DNA of 64,000 nt. Origin: Melghirimyces algeriensis. Lineage in GTDB: Bacteria; Bacillota; Bacilli; Thermoactinomycetales; DSM-45169. Under the pieces are notes generated by a model. That model was given only the letters and a program-made list of their open reading frames with translations. It did no database searches and was not told the origin of the DNA. The stretch covers positions 83,308 through 147,307 of the forward strand of contig NZ_FXTI01000009.1 in NCBI RefSeq assembly GCF_900182565.1, written 5' to 3'. Within the stretch, counting starts at the first letter, position 1; every line of letters starts with the position of its first letter. The translations under genes and the position numbers were made by a program. Positions 41,802 to 50,275 of the stretch are shown here, one piece after another.

Positions 41802-42956
41802 TTACTCTTCCGGTTGCACGGAAACAAGAGCGTTTCGGCTTTGAAAATCAGCTTCCGGATAATACATTTCGGCAACCAGGATATTGGGCCCCGTACAACG
41901 AGCTTCCGGACAGAAACAGTGGTATTGATGCACCAAAGGATGTTTAAGCCAGCGATTGAAAATGTCATCCAGACGATCCGATAACACGTTCCCAAGCGGT
42001 GGAACATCACCAAAATCAGTAACAATGACATCTCCGGTGAATGCATTAATATTCAACCGATTTCTGCCATCCGGATCCTGTCGAACAGTCACATTTTGTT
42101 CCTGGTGGAGACGAAGCCACAAGTCCCGATCCGGCTCCTGCTCACTACAAGGATAAAAGGGAAGCGTTCCAAATAAAATCCAAACCCCTTCTTCCCGATT
42201 GTCCAACAGATGATGAATGGTTTTACGGTATTGATCCAAAGAGACAATCCCCATCCCTTTGGCAAAATCACTTTGATAGAGCGGATGGACCTCATGGCGT
42301 TGGCAACCCATTGCTGCCACATCCCGATGCATATCCGCCACATGAGAAACCGTAAAGGGGCTTAACAAGGTTTCCGCTGAAAGAAACACCCCTTTCCTGG
42401 AAAGCGCTTTTGCATTGTCCACCATCTGATCAAACAGTTTTTCCGCCACTGCAGGGGTAACATCCCGCCCATATTTTTCAAAAGCGATTCGATGAAAATC
42501 CTTTGCATCCCTATAATTGTAGGAAATATGCAGCACATCCACATCTTCAACCCAATCCTCATATCGGGACAGGGGAAGCGTCAAGTTGGAGTTGATCTGC
42601 GTATAAATTCCACGTTCTTTTGCATATCGCAACAATGGTTGAATGGTCCTCTTTACAACGCGAGGATTTAAAACCGGCTCTCCACCCGTAATGCTGAGTG
42701 TCTGGAGGGTTTTCACCTCATCCAGGCGACGAATCAGCTGATCAACCGGCAACGGCACTCCTTCCTCTGTCACCAGCATCTCTCCGACAGCACAATGTTC
42801 ACAGCGAAGATTACACAGTTGGGTAACGGTAAACTCCACACTAGTCAGTTGATGCCTACCTGTCCGGTTACGGATGTACCAAGGGTCCCACGGGTCCCAT
42901 TCCGTTGACAAAGGTTTTTTTTGAGGGGATCTTCTCTCTTTTATTTCCGTCATCAT
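41802..42956 (-). CDS. yfkAB: Radical SAM / CxCxxxxC protein YfkAB
   Basis: A 384-residue radical SAM protein. The cluster motif CNLRCEHC (residues 48-55) binds [4Fe-4S] and S-adenosylmethionine; SITGGEPVLN is the SAM-binding GGEP. A second C-terminal motif HCFCPEARCTG gives CxCxxxxC, the hallmark of the YfkAB family, likely holding an auxiliary cluster. In B. subtilis the gene was first annotated as two, yfkA and yfkB; here it is one intact frame. Substrate is unknown. ATG follows AGGAG. Confidence 0.92.
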   Translation of the reverse strand: MMTEIKERRSPQKKPLSTEWDPWDPWYIRNRTGRHQLTSVEFTVTQLCNLRCEHCAVGEMLVTEEGVPLPVDQLIRRLDEVKTLQTLSITGGEPVLNPRVVKRTIQPLLRYAKERGIYTQINSNLTLPLSRYEDWVEDVDVLHISYNYRDAKDFHRIAFEKYGRDVTPAVAEKLFDQMVDNAKALSRKGVFLSAETLLSPFTVSHVADMHRDVAAMGCQRHEVHPLYQSDFAKGMGIVSLDQYRKTIHHLLDNREEGVWILFGTLPFYPCSEQEPDRDLWLRLHQEQNVTVRQDPDGRNRLNINAFTGDVIVTDFGDVPPLGNVLSDRLDDIFNRWLKHPLVHQYHCFCPEARCTGPNILVAEMYYPEADFQSRNALVSVQPEE

Positions 42957-43101
42957 TTTTCACTCCTGGTACAATGTCACGGCTGAGTATATCCCTTGAA
43001 AGAATTGCCGTCAATCCTATTTAGGACTGTGACAGTCAAATTCAACCGAACAAGGCTCTTTTGTTGAGTTTACACCATGCCGATACGGAAACAGACATGT
43101 C

Positions 43102-43653
43102 CTAATAATGACGCGTCCATTCAACCATCTCCGCTGTCAACGAGTACAGATGATGATCTTCCCAGACACCATTAATTTTTAAATGATGCTTGGACAGACC
43201 AATATACTGAAAGCCCACTTTTTCCAGGACCCGAATGGATGGAGTATTTCGCGGCATCACTGAAGCTTCGATTCGGTGTAACCCTGCCTGCTGAAAGGCA
43301 AACCCACACGCCAAACGCACCGCTTCCGTCATATATCCCTTTCCCAAACATTCCTGATCCAGGAAATAACCAATGGTACAGTTTTGCCAAGCGCCTCGTG
43401 AAACATTGCTTAGATTGACCCGACCGATCAATTGATCGGTATCCCGATCATACACGCCAAACCCATAGCTGGCTCCTGTCTCCCATTGATCCATCACTTT
43501 TCGGATCACTTCCCGTTGCCCTGCCAGTGTATAGTGGTGATCTGTAAACTGAGGTTCAAAAGGCTGAAGAAAGTTACGATTCTCGATGCGGAGTTTCAGA
43601 TGATCTTCCAAATCTGTCCAATTGAGTTGACGGATACAAATGCGTTTTCCCAT
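43102..43653 (-). CDS. GNAT N-acetyltransferase, RimJ/RimL-like
   Basis: About 183 residues from ATG 43653 (MGKRICIRQL), the natural family start; an in-frame ATG 36 bases earlier adds a charged leader. RimJ/RimL-type features are IGRVNLSNVSRGAWQNCTIGY, LGKGYMTEAVRLACGFAF (acetyl-CoA pyrophosphate loop), HRIEASVMPRNTPSIRVLEK and VGF. It probably acetylates a ribosomal-protein N-terminus or a small molecule. No operon partner. Confidence 0.88.
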   Translation of the reverse strand: MGKRICIRQLNWTDLEDHLKLRIENRNFLQPFEPQFTDHHYTLAGQREVIRKVMDQWETGASYGFGVYDRDTDQLIGRVNLSNVSRGAWQNCTIGYFLDQECLGKGYMTEAVRLACGFAFQQAGLHRIEASVMPRNTPSIRVLEKVGFQYIGLSKHHLKINGVWEDHHLYSLTAEMVEWTRHY

Positions 43654-43755
43654 GATTTTATCCACTTTCCAATCCTCACTTCTCAACATATCACAAACAC
43701 TTTTATCTATTGATTATATCAGTTTAAGCGGGGAAACCCTTGATTTTAGCCAAAG

Positions 43756-43785
43756 AAAAAAGAGCGGTAAAAACCACTCTTTTTT
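43756..43785 (-). terminator. Terminator of hmp
   Basis: Minus-strand AGAGTGGT TTTT ACCGCTCT followed by TTTTTTC, 20 bases after the hmp stop. Confidence 0.75.
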
Positions 43786-43801
43786 AAAAGACCCATTCTA
43801 T

Positions 43802-45046
43802 CTACGCTGTTTTTACTTCCTGGGACTCATCCAAGTGACGGGTGGGACCAAACACTTCATAGTGAATCCGGTCTTCTTCTACATTCCACTCTTTCAGATA
43901 CCGGTACATCGCTTTCATAAAGGGCAACGGCCCACAGAGATAAAAGTCTCCTCGATTAGATGAAAGAATGGATTGAAGCCAGTTTCCGTCGATCCGCCCC
44001 TCTTTATCAAACAGTTTCCTATTCCGATCCTCTTCGGTAGGTTGTTCATAACATACAAAAGAACGAATATTGGAGAAGCGCTCTTCCAGCGATTTCACTT
44101 CATCGCGCATAGCATGAACCTGTCCGTTTAAAGCGGCGTGAATAAAGGTGACCTCCCGGTCGGTCTCCTGCTCGGCCAAAGTTTTTAACATACTGAGCAT
44201 GGGAGTGAGTCCCACCCCGCCACTCAAAAGGATGACCGGGTCCTCTCCATCCTGTTTTAGGAAAAAGTCCCCCGCAGGAGCGGAGAGCTCCAATATATCC
44301 CCTTCTTGCACATCCCGATGCAGATAATTGGAAACCACACCTGCCGGTTTGTTATCGGTACCCTCTTCCCGCTTCACCGAAATTCGATAATAGTCTTTAC
44401 CTGGAGCGTCAGACAAACTATAATGACGCAGGGATGTATACGGATCTCCTTCAACCTGTACTCGAACGGTTACATACTGGCCGGGTTGGAAAGGCGCCAA
44501 CTCTTTTCCGTCCACGGGCTTCAGATAAAAAGATGTGATCACATCGCTCTCCCGGACTTTACGTTCCACCCGAAAACTTCGGAATCCATCCCATCCACCT
44601 GGCTGTTCCCGTGCCTCTTCATACATGCGTTTTTCTACATTGATAAAGACATCGGCAATCACTTGATACGTTTTTTCCCATGCTTCTAGGATTTCATCGG
44701 TAGCAGCATCGCCCAGTACATCCCCAATGGCCCACAGAAGGTTTTCTCCAACGATGGGATAATGCTCTGGAAGAACACCCAACGCGCGGTGCTTGTGACC
44801 GATTCTTTCCACTACAGGTAAGATATCTTCCAGTTGATCGATGTGAGCCGCAGCAGCATACACGGTATCCGCCAAAGCTTGGGGCTGTTTCCCTTCCTTT
44901 TGATTGGCACGGTTAAAAATATTGTATAGCTCCGGATGACGGGAAAACATACGCTGATAAAAACGCTGTGTAATTTTTGCCCCTTCTTGTTTCAAAATCG
45001 GCGCTGTACTCTTTACAATCTCTATCGTTTTTGCATCCAGCATCAT
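43802..45046 (-). CDS. hmp: Flavohemoglobin / nitric oxide dioxygenase (Hmp)
   Basis: A 414-residue, three-domain protein. The globin domain (1-140) has the distal Tyr/Gln region FYQRMF and the proximal His in RIGHKHRALGVLPEHYPIVG. The FAD domain shows RHYSLSDAPGKDYYRISVKRE, and the NAD domain LLSGGVGLTPMLSML and FYLCGPLPFMKAM. It converts NO and O2 to nitrate in the cytoplasm. ATG behind GGGAGG. A Crp/Fnr-family regulator is divergent, with a candidate CRP/FNR-like site in between. Confidence 0.96.
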   Translation of the reverse strand: MMLDAKTIEIVKSTAPILKQEGAKITQRFYQRMFSRHPELYNIFNRANQKEGKQPQALADTVYAAAAHIDQLEDILPVVERIGHKHRALGVLPEHYPIVGENLLWAIGDVLGDAATDEILEAWEKTYQVIADVFINVEKRMYEEAREQPGGWDGFRSFRVERKVRESDVITSFYLKPVDGKELAPFQPGQYVTVRVQVEGDPYTSLRHYSLSDAPGKDYYRISVKREEGTDNKPAGVVSNYLHRDVQEGDILELSAPAGDFFLKQDGEDPVILLSGGVGLTPMLSMLKTLAEQETDREVTFIHAALNGQVHAMRDEVKSLEERFSNIRSFVCYEQPTEEDRNRKLFDKEGRIDGNWLQSILSSNRGDFYLCGPLPFMKAMYRYLKEWNVEEDRIHYEVFGPTRHLDESQEVKTA

Positions 45047-45109
45047 ATATTGCCTCCCCCGCTAATACGTTTTCTTGCTTTTAGGATAACGGAGAGTGGC
45101 AACGATTTC

Positions 45110-45125
45110 TGTGATGAAACGCACA
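45110..45125. promoter_or_regulatory. Candidate Crp/Fnr-type operator
   Basis: TGTGATGAAACGCACA fits the TGTGA-N6-TCACA pattern with one mismatch. It lies 64 bases upstream of hmp and about 135 bases upstream of the divergent Crp/Fnr gene. Confidence 0.4.
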
Positions 45126-45258
45126 CCAACTATGACAATGACGTGAATGAACGGTTAGACAACTGCACCCATCATCGCAAAGATTGCATCCCAAACCATT
45201 CTTCATTTATGATAATATGGACGGATTTTACGATAACAATCGGAAGACTTCGGGGTGA

Positions 45259-45762
45259 ATGCTCTTGATTCTGCATCGGGGAGAAGTGTTGTTCCGCCAG
45301 GGAGAAATGGGTGATCTTTATCGCTTAAAAAATGGATTGATGAAAGTGGTTCGCGTTCAGCCAAACGGCTCTTCTCTTCTGTTCAATCTGTTGGTTCCGG
45401 GAGAGCTTTTTCCTCACCACTCCCTATTGAGTCCACAGCCTTACTTTGCCACCGCAATTGCTGTCACAAACAGTGAAGTAGAACCCGTTTCCATTCAAAG
45501 CTGGTACACATCATTGGAAAAAGACCCTTTGAAATACCGGGAAGTAGCACTAGCGTTACAACATACTCTCCGGATTGTACAACAACGGATGAATTTCGTG
45601 ACCGCCCCCTCTCACGAACGAATTTCTCTTTTGCGAGAATGGTTGGCTCAATACTTTCGGGATCAACCCGTGGAAGAACTGCTTACTCAAGAAGAAATTG
45701 GTCAACTCGTTGGTATGAGTCGGGAAACGGTGAACCGACAACTCAAAAAATATTCTGAGTAA
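45259..45762 (+). CDS. Crp/Fnr-family transcriptional regulator
   Basis: A 167-residue protein, shorter than usual (about 220-240) because the cyclic-nucleotide-type domain begins directly at HRGEVLFRQGEMGDLYRLKN. The C-terminal winged helix has LTQEEIGQLVGMSRETVNRQLKK, the recognition helix of the family. No N-terminal Cys cluster is present, so an Fnr-type iron-sulfur cluster is not expected. GGGG precedes the ATG. Divergent orientation to hmp suggests control of NO detoxification, in place of or in addition to the NsrR/ResD control known from Bacillus; this is inference. Confidence 0.85.
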   Translation: MLLILHRGEVLFRQGEMGDLYRLKNGLMKVVRVQPNGSSLLFNLLVPGELFPHHSLLSPQPYFATAIAVTNSEVEPVSIQSWYTSLEKDPLKYREVALALQHTLRIVQQRMNFVTAPSHERISLLREWLAQYFRDQPVEELLTQEEIGQLVGMSRETVNRQLKKYSE

Positions 45763-45820
45763 ATTCCTATCCACTATTTCCTTATAACAAGGGTAGAGAA
45801 GTCCGCAATAATCCTGCATT

Positions 45821-45858
45821 AAAAAAAGATGTTGCCGATCACCGACAACATCTTTTTT
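45821..45858. terminator. Bidirectional terminator
   Basis: AAAAGATGTTG and CAACATCTTTT arms with T-runs on both strands, between the convergent Crp/Fnr and VOC-DinB genes. Confidence 0.9.
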
Positions 45859-45862
45859 AGAT

Positions 45863-46756
45863 TTATCTTTCTCTGATATGGCGTGTGCTCATCAGTATCT
45901 GAATCTGCTCCCATGCGGTTTCAGCTGTCACCTGCATCATCGTGCGCACTTCCACTTTCCCCTGCTCAGATACCAGATAATGATCCATCGCCCCCGGAAT
46001 AATCTCCAATTGGTTCAGGAAATGCTCCCGAAGCAAACGAAACATATGAATCTCTGTATGAACCGGACGGGACGCATATTCTAGTTTTTCCATCCAATCT
46101 TCAGGATTGTAAAGCGTAATTGTATAAGAGCGACCATTTTCTGCAAGCGCCCATTTCATCCGTTGCATCATTTCCAGATCAAAATCAACAATCTGAAGAA
46201 GAATCTGCCGAATGGTATCCCCTTCCTCTGTCTCCAAGTCCAGTTCTTCATCTTCCAATCCCAAGATGGCTCCTTCTAAAAGATCCGGTCCTTTGCGATA
46301 AAGATCAATAATCTCTTCATCGGGTAAGCGGAGAGATTCATACAGGGCCACCCGATAGCCGTCAGGGTCCCGCATATTTAAAACCTGTTCCACTGCAGGT
46401 GTTTCTTCCAAAAGCAGATCAGACACTCCCCAATGGGCCAACCGCTTCTGAAGAAGCAACAGATTTTCCTTGGGAAACCGAAGAACCTCTTCCTTTCTCA
46501 CTTCCCGAACCTCGAAGGGATAATAGCTGTTTTCCGGAATCGAGTCCTGTTGTCTTCTGTCCAGTGTATCTAGAAAGAGCTTGACGTCCAAATCCGGATC
46601 AGCAACCAATAATAGATCCCCTACAGGTGTTGACATACAAACGACTTTTCGGACCAAATCCTCCCAATCGGAATCAAATCCCAACTCCCGGTAAAATGCA
46701 AAGGATTGATTCAGATTGGTGACACGTAACACTATGACCGGCCTCTTTTCGCTCAT
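45863..46756 (-). CDS. VOC (glyoxalase-like) and DinB-like fusion protein
   Basis: A 297-residue soluble protein with two parts. Residues 1-130 form a VOC unit (PVIVLRVTNLNQSFAFYREL, NMRDPDGYRVALYES). Residues 165-297 look like a DinB/YfiT-type helical bundle (IRQILLQIVDFDLEMMQRMK, VHTEIHMFRLLREHFLNQLE, AETAWEQIQILMSTRH). The linker is highly acidic (LEDEELDLETEEGDT). DinB-like bundles often serve thiol-dependent transferases with a His triad; here a full triad is not certain. ATG behind GAGGGAGG. Function unknown. Confidence 0.65.
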   Translation of the reverse strand: MSEKRPVIVLRVTNLNQSFAFYRELGFDSDWEDLVRKVVCMSTPVGDLLLVADPDLDVKLFLDTLDRRQQDSIPENSYYPFEVREVRKEEVLRFPKENLLLLQKRLAHWGVSDLLLEETPAVEQVLNMRDPDGYRVALYESLRLPDEEIIDLYRKGPDLLEGAILGLEDEELDLETEEGDTIRQILLQIVDFDLEMMQRMKWALAENGRSYTITLYNPEDWMEKLEYASRPVHTEIHMFRLLREHFLNQLEIIPGAMDHYLVSEQGKVEVRTMMQVTAETAWEQIQILMSTRHIRER

Positions 46757-46875
46757 CAGCGATCCTCCCTCTTTTCTCTCCTATACGATCTATCGTCAAT
46801 TAGTAAACTAAATGTAACAAAGTTATCTTACGCAATCAATAAAATCTATATATTGGCTACTTTTCCAAATAGAAT

Positions 46876-46895
46876 AGGTACCCCCAAGAGGTACC
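46876..46895 (-). terminator. Terminator of bdbDC
   Basis: AGGTACC TCTTGGG GGTACCT hairpin on the minus strand right after the bdbC stop, followed by an AT-rich stretch. Confidence 0.65.
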
Positions 46896-46902
46896 TGGCA
46901 TT

Positions 46903-47319
46903 TTAATCTTCTTCTTTCCGTCCCATCCACAACAGAATGGATATCAGGACAAAGGCCGTAAACGCGAGAAAGGGAATGGTAATCCATCCAAACCAGTTGA
47001 TATACTCACCATTACATGGAACGCCTTCCTTACAGCCGGTCACTTGAACCAAACCGGGTATTTTTTGCGTGGCATAATGATACAGAGAAATTCCGATCCC
47101 GGTTACACTGAGCGGAAGGGCATAGAGGTGAATCAATCGGTCCTCACGATAACTGGCAACCCCCAAGATTGCAGCGAGAGGATACATCAGTATCCGCTGG
47201 TACCAGCACAATTCACAGGGAATAAACCCTTTTACCTCACTAAACCAGAGACTGCCTCCCAAGGCGATCAGGGCGACCAACCAAGCCAAGTAAAGATTGT
47301 AAGTCCGAATCCAAGCCAC
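46903..47319 (-). CDS. bdbC: Disulfide bond formation protein BdbC (DsbB family)
   Basis: 138 residues with four membrane helices. Two pairs of cysteines face outward: CELCWYQR in the first loop (residues 35-38, the DsbB CxxC) and the pair in VTGCKEGVPCNGEYINWFG. It re-oxidises the thioredoxin-like partner BdbD and passes electrons to menaquinone. GTG start about 10 bases after AAGGGGG; it follows bdbD by 21 bases in one operon. Some Bacilli use bdbC/D for competence and secreted-protein folding. Confidence 0.95.
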   Translation of the reverse strand: MAWIRTYNLYLAWLVALIALGGSLWFSEVKGFIPCELCWYQRILMYPLAAILGVASYREDRLIHLYALPLSVTGIGISLYHYATQKIPGLVQVTGCKEGVPCNGEYINWFGWITIPFLAFTAFVLISILLWMGRKEED

Positions 47320-47340
47320 CGTCAGACGCCCCCTTATCGG

Positions 47341-48075
47341 TTATTTGTTCAATTCTTCTTCAATCATCTGTTTAATCTGGGCATAGTCAAAGGGGTTAGA
47401 CACCTTTTTTCCATTGATAAACAGTGTTGGGACCAAGTTTACGCGTGCTTGTTGGGTAATTGCCTTATCTTGTTGGACATCTTCTTCATATTCCCCTTCC
47501 TCAATCGCCTTTTCCAGCTTCTTATGGTCAAGATCGGGAAGCTCTTTTTTGGCGAGATTCACCAAAAATTCCTTCGTTGCCCATGTTTCATGTTCCGCAC
47601 CCTGTTCTTCATAGACTTTTTGATAAAACGTCCAGAAGGCGTCGGGGTCCTGATTGTATACGGCTTCACCTGCAATTGCTGCTGTAACGGAATCTTCACC
47701 CAGAAACGGGTTATTAACAAAATAAAAGCCAACCTGATCGGAATCCATGTAATCCTTTTTCAGCTTTGGAAAAATGTTTTCCTCAAACTTCTTGCAGGAA
47801 GGGCATTTATAATCACCAAACTCCACGATTTTAACTTTGGCATTTTCATCACCCAAAACCGGCTGTTTATCATATTGAAATATTTCTTCTTTTACTGTAT
47901 CGGTTGTTTTTTCCTGCTGAACATCCTCTTTTCCAATCAAGGCATCCACCAGTGCATAACCACCCAGCCCCAGGAAGACAAGGATTAACGTCCCTAACGT
48001 CAGTGTCTGCATCCGATTAGTGCGGGCCTGTTTCTTTTTCGTTTTATTCCCTTGACCCGCCTTGTTTTTTCCCAT
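47341..48075 (-). CDS. bdbD: Membrane-anchored thiol oxidase BdbD (DsbA-like)
   Basis: About 244 residues; start ATG 48075, 8 bases after GGGAGGG. A Lys-rich cytoplasmic tail (GKNKAGQGNKTKKKQ) precedes one membrane anchor (LTLGTLILVFLGLGGYALVDAL). The extracytoplasmic domain has the thioredoxin-fold active site FGDYKCPSCKKFEENIFP and the cis-Pro segment VPTLFINGKKV. It introduces disulfides into exported proteins and is recycled by BdbC, encoded next. Several secreted proteins in the window lack cysteine pairs, so its clients lie elsewhere. Confidence 0.94.
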   Translation of the reverse strand: MGKNKAGQGNKTKKKQARTNRMQTLTLGTLILVFLGLGGYALVDALIGKEDVQQEKTTDTVKEEIFQYDKQPVLGDENAKVKIVEFGDYKCPSCKKFEENIFPKLKKDYMDSDQVGFYFVNNPFLGEDSVTAAIAGEAVYNQDPDAFWTFYQKVYEEQGAEHETWATKEFLVNLAKKELPDLDHKKLEKAIEEGEYEEDVQQDKAITQQARVNLVPTLFINGKKVSNPFDYAQIKQMIEEELNK

Positions 48076-48460
48076 CCGGACGTCCCTCCCATAATTGAAA
48101 TTTTTTGTAGCAAGCTTCATCCCCCAATCATCATACCCTTGATGTCAAGTCTTTTCAACGAACGGAATAAAACCTTCTATGACATTGGGGCAGGAAAGAT
48201 TCACCTCATTGTTTTTTTATCTCACTCAATGATTGCGTGCATATTTTCAACCATTCAATCAACTGATTCTGCTCCTGCTCTGTTAAATGATGCACCATTT
48301 GATTTTCAACATCCAGAACACACCAAAGTCTGGATGAAACAAAGATTGTAAACGATGCTATTGGAGAAGCCATGCTGAAACATCCTGAAGCAATCGCGGA
48401 CCATATTGAGCCAAGTTTGTACAATGTATGGTTGATTCACCATCACTGAAAAACAAGAAC
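48076..48460. other. Intergenic region, possibly with a MarR-like gene remnant
   Basis: About 385 bases. On the minus strand near 48206-48300 a short frame ends in MVHHLTEQEQNQLIEWLK plus about ten more residues, which resembles the C-terminal tail of MarR-family regulators. The upstream part of the same frame is not MarR-like and no ribosome-binding site is seen, so any gene here is decayed. Confidence 0.3.
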
Positions 48461-48493
48461 AAATCCACCCTGCAAAAAATCGCAAGGTGGATT
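48461..48493 (-). terminator. Terminator of the thiamine-precursor operon
   Basis: Minus-strand AATCCACCTTGC and GCAGGGTGGATT arms with a T-rich loop, followed by TGTTCTTGTTTTT. Confidence 0.65.
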
Positions 48494-48497
48494 GATT

Positions 48498-49253
48498 TTA
48501 TTCTTCCTCATGCAATTTTTCCCATAACCAGCGTTTGGCCTGAAGAAATGATTCCGAGGTCATCAGCTCCCGTTTCCGGGGACGGGGAAGATGAATGGTA
48601 AGTTCATCCTTGATCCGGGCGGGGCGGGGACTGAAAACGACCACCCGGTCAGACAGATAAACGGCTTCATCTATGCTGTGGGTGATAAACAGGACGGTTT
48701 TTGGAAACTGCTCCAGAATTCCCAACAGCCAATCCTGCATCCGCTCCCGTGTGAGTGCATCGAGAGAACCCATCGGTTCATCCAACAGCCACAAATCCTG
48801 ATTGGCCATTACAGTCCGAAGAAGAGCCGCCCGTTGTCGCATACCTCCGGAAAGCCGTGCCGGATATTCGTTGGCATACCCCTTGAGACCAAAAACAGAA
48901 AGAAGCTCTTCCGCCCGTTCAAGGGCCTTCCTTTTGTTCTCCCCCGCCACTTCAGCACTTAAAACAGCATTTTCCAACACCGTTCGCCAAGGGAACAGAC
49001 AATCTTTCTGCAACATATAACTGACATATCCCGTTTCCCCAGTGATTTCTCTTCCGTCTTTGATTACCCGACCGGCTGTTGGCCGTTCCAATCCGCTTAT
49101 AATGTTGAATAGGGTACTCTTGCCACATCCACTGGGACCGATGATACTGATAAATGTTCCCTCTTCCACCGTCAGGGTGATCTGGTCGATCACCTGGCGC
49201 CTAATTTGTGCTACAGGATAGGACTGTTCCAATGACTCCAGTTTCAGTTTCAT
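48498..49253 (-). CDS. thiZ: Thiamine-precursor ABC transporter ATP-binding protein (ThiZ-like)
   Basis: A 251-residue ABC ATPase of the SsuB/TauB/NitD subgroup: Walker A IGPSGCGKST, Q-loop MLQKDCLFPWRTVLEN, signature LSGGMRQRAALLRT, Walker B LWLLDEPMGSLD and H-loop THS. The subgroup serves nitrate, sulfonate, taurine and hydroxymethylpyrimidine importers. Its location in a TPP-riboswitch operon with an NMT1/THI5-like binding protein points to thiamine precursors. It begins 2 bases after the binding-protein stop. Confidence 0.88.
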   Translation of the reverse strand: MKLKLESLEQSYPVAQIRRQVIDQITLTVEEGTFISIIGPSGCGKSTLFNIISGLERPTAGRVIKDGREITGETGYVSYMLQKDCLFPWRTVLENAVLSAEVAGENKRKALERAEELLSVFGLKGYANEYPARLSGGMRQRAALLRTVMANQDLWLLDEPMGSLDALTRERMQDWLLGILEQFPKTVLFITHSIDEAVYLSDRVVVFSPRPARIKDELTIHLPRPRKRELMTSESFLQAKRWLWEKLHEEE

Positions 49254-49255
49254 AT

Positions 49256-50275
49256 TTACTTCTCCGGCAAAAATTCATTGGTGAACGATTGGTTCGGATC
49301 AATCTTTTTCTTGATCAGCTTGTGCTGAAACATCCAATCGGTAAAATCGATCCAAGTCTTTTTCTTCTGTTCTCCCCAACGATCGGCATCTGCTTGATAC
49401 TGCTTACTGATCCATTTTTGGGAGGCATGAGCCAACTTCTTATCTGTCTCAGGAGCCGCTTTCAACAGAATGTCCGCTGACTCTTTTGGGTGTTTAATGG
49501 CATATTGGTATCCGCGACTTACAGCTTTTACCAGTTTTCGAACGGTTTTTGGGTCCTCTTTGATCAATGTTTCATTGGTAATCAGGGTTGGGGTATAGAA
49601 ATCCAAAACCGGATCCAACTCTCTCAGCTCCAAAAAATCAACAGAGACATCTCTCAGTTCAGCTTCCACTCCTGTCCAACCGTAATAAACCCAGGAAAAG
49701 TCCACATTTCGCTTTGTGGCGGTAAAGAAATCAGCTTCTCCCATATTGACAATATTTACTTTATCCTCCACCTTCTCTACCTGGACTCCATCCATCTTCA
49801 GCACCGTCCGAATAAATGCATTTTCAATGGGGGTTCCCCAACCACCGTAGGTTTTATCGATAAAGTCCTTGGGCTTTTTGATCCCTTTGTTCTTCGGAGC
49901 CATAAAACCGGACGTATTATGCTGTAAAATTGCTGCGACAGATACAATGGGCACCCCTTCTGCGCGGGCCTGGGTGACATACTCCTGGGAACTGATTCCA
50001 AAGTCCGCTTTTCCGGCTCCCACCAACTGATTGGCTGTTGTTTCCGCCGGCGTGGCAATCTCTACATCCAATCCTTCATCCGCAAAGTATCCTTTTTCCT
50101 GAGCCACATACAGACCTGTGTGATTGGTATTGGGTACCCAGTCCAGCATCAGTTTCACTTTCTTCTGTTCCGGATTCTCCTTGCTTTCCTGTTCTTTTTC
50201 ACCAGCGCAAGCCGCCAGCAGAAGCGATATAACCAATAAAAGTGAGATCAGCTGTATCTTTCTTGTAAATTTCAC
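49256..50275 (-). CDS. thiY: Thiamine-precursor substrate-binding lipoprotein (ThiY-like)
   Basis: A 339-residue lipoprotein with lipobox LLAACAGE at about residue 20. The mature part has NMT1/THI5-like signatures: VKLMLDWVPNTNHTGLYVAQ, KGYFADEGLDVEI and LVGAGKADFGISSQ. ThiY-type proteins bind formylaminopyrimidine or HMP for the ThiXYZ importer. GTG start overlaps the permease stop (GTGA), so the two are translationally coupled. Confidence 0.9.
   Translation of the reverse strand: MKFTRKIQLISLLLVISLLLAACAGEKEQESKENPEQKKVKLMLDWVPNTNHTGLYVAQEKGYFADEGLDVEIATPAETTANQLVGAGKADFGISSQEYVTQARAEGVPIVSVAAILQHNTSGFMAPKNKGIKKPKDFIDKTYGGWGTPIENAFIRTVLKMDGVQVEKVEDKVNIVNMGEADFFTATKRNVDFSWVYYGWTGVEAELRDVSVDFLELRELDPVLDFYTPTLITNETLIKEDPKTVRKLVKAVSRGYQYAIKHPKESADILLKAAPETDKKLAHASQKWISKQYQADADRWGEQKKKTWIDFTDWMFQHKLIKKKIDPNQSFTNEFLPEK

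Noticed and set aside
45259..45762. Fnr with an iron-sulfur cluster
   Set aside because: The protein has no N-terminal cysteine group, so oxygen sensing of the Fnr type is not supported.
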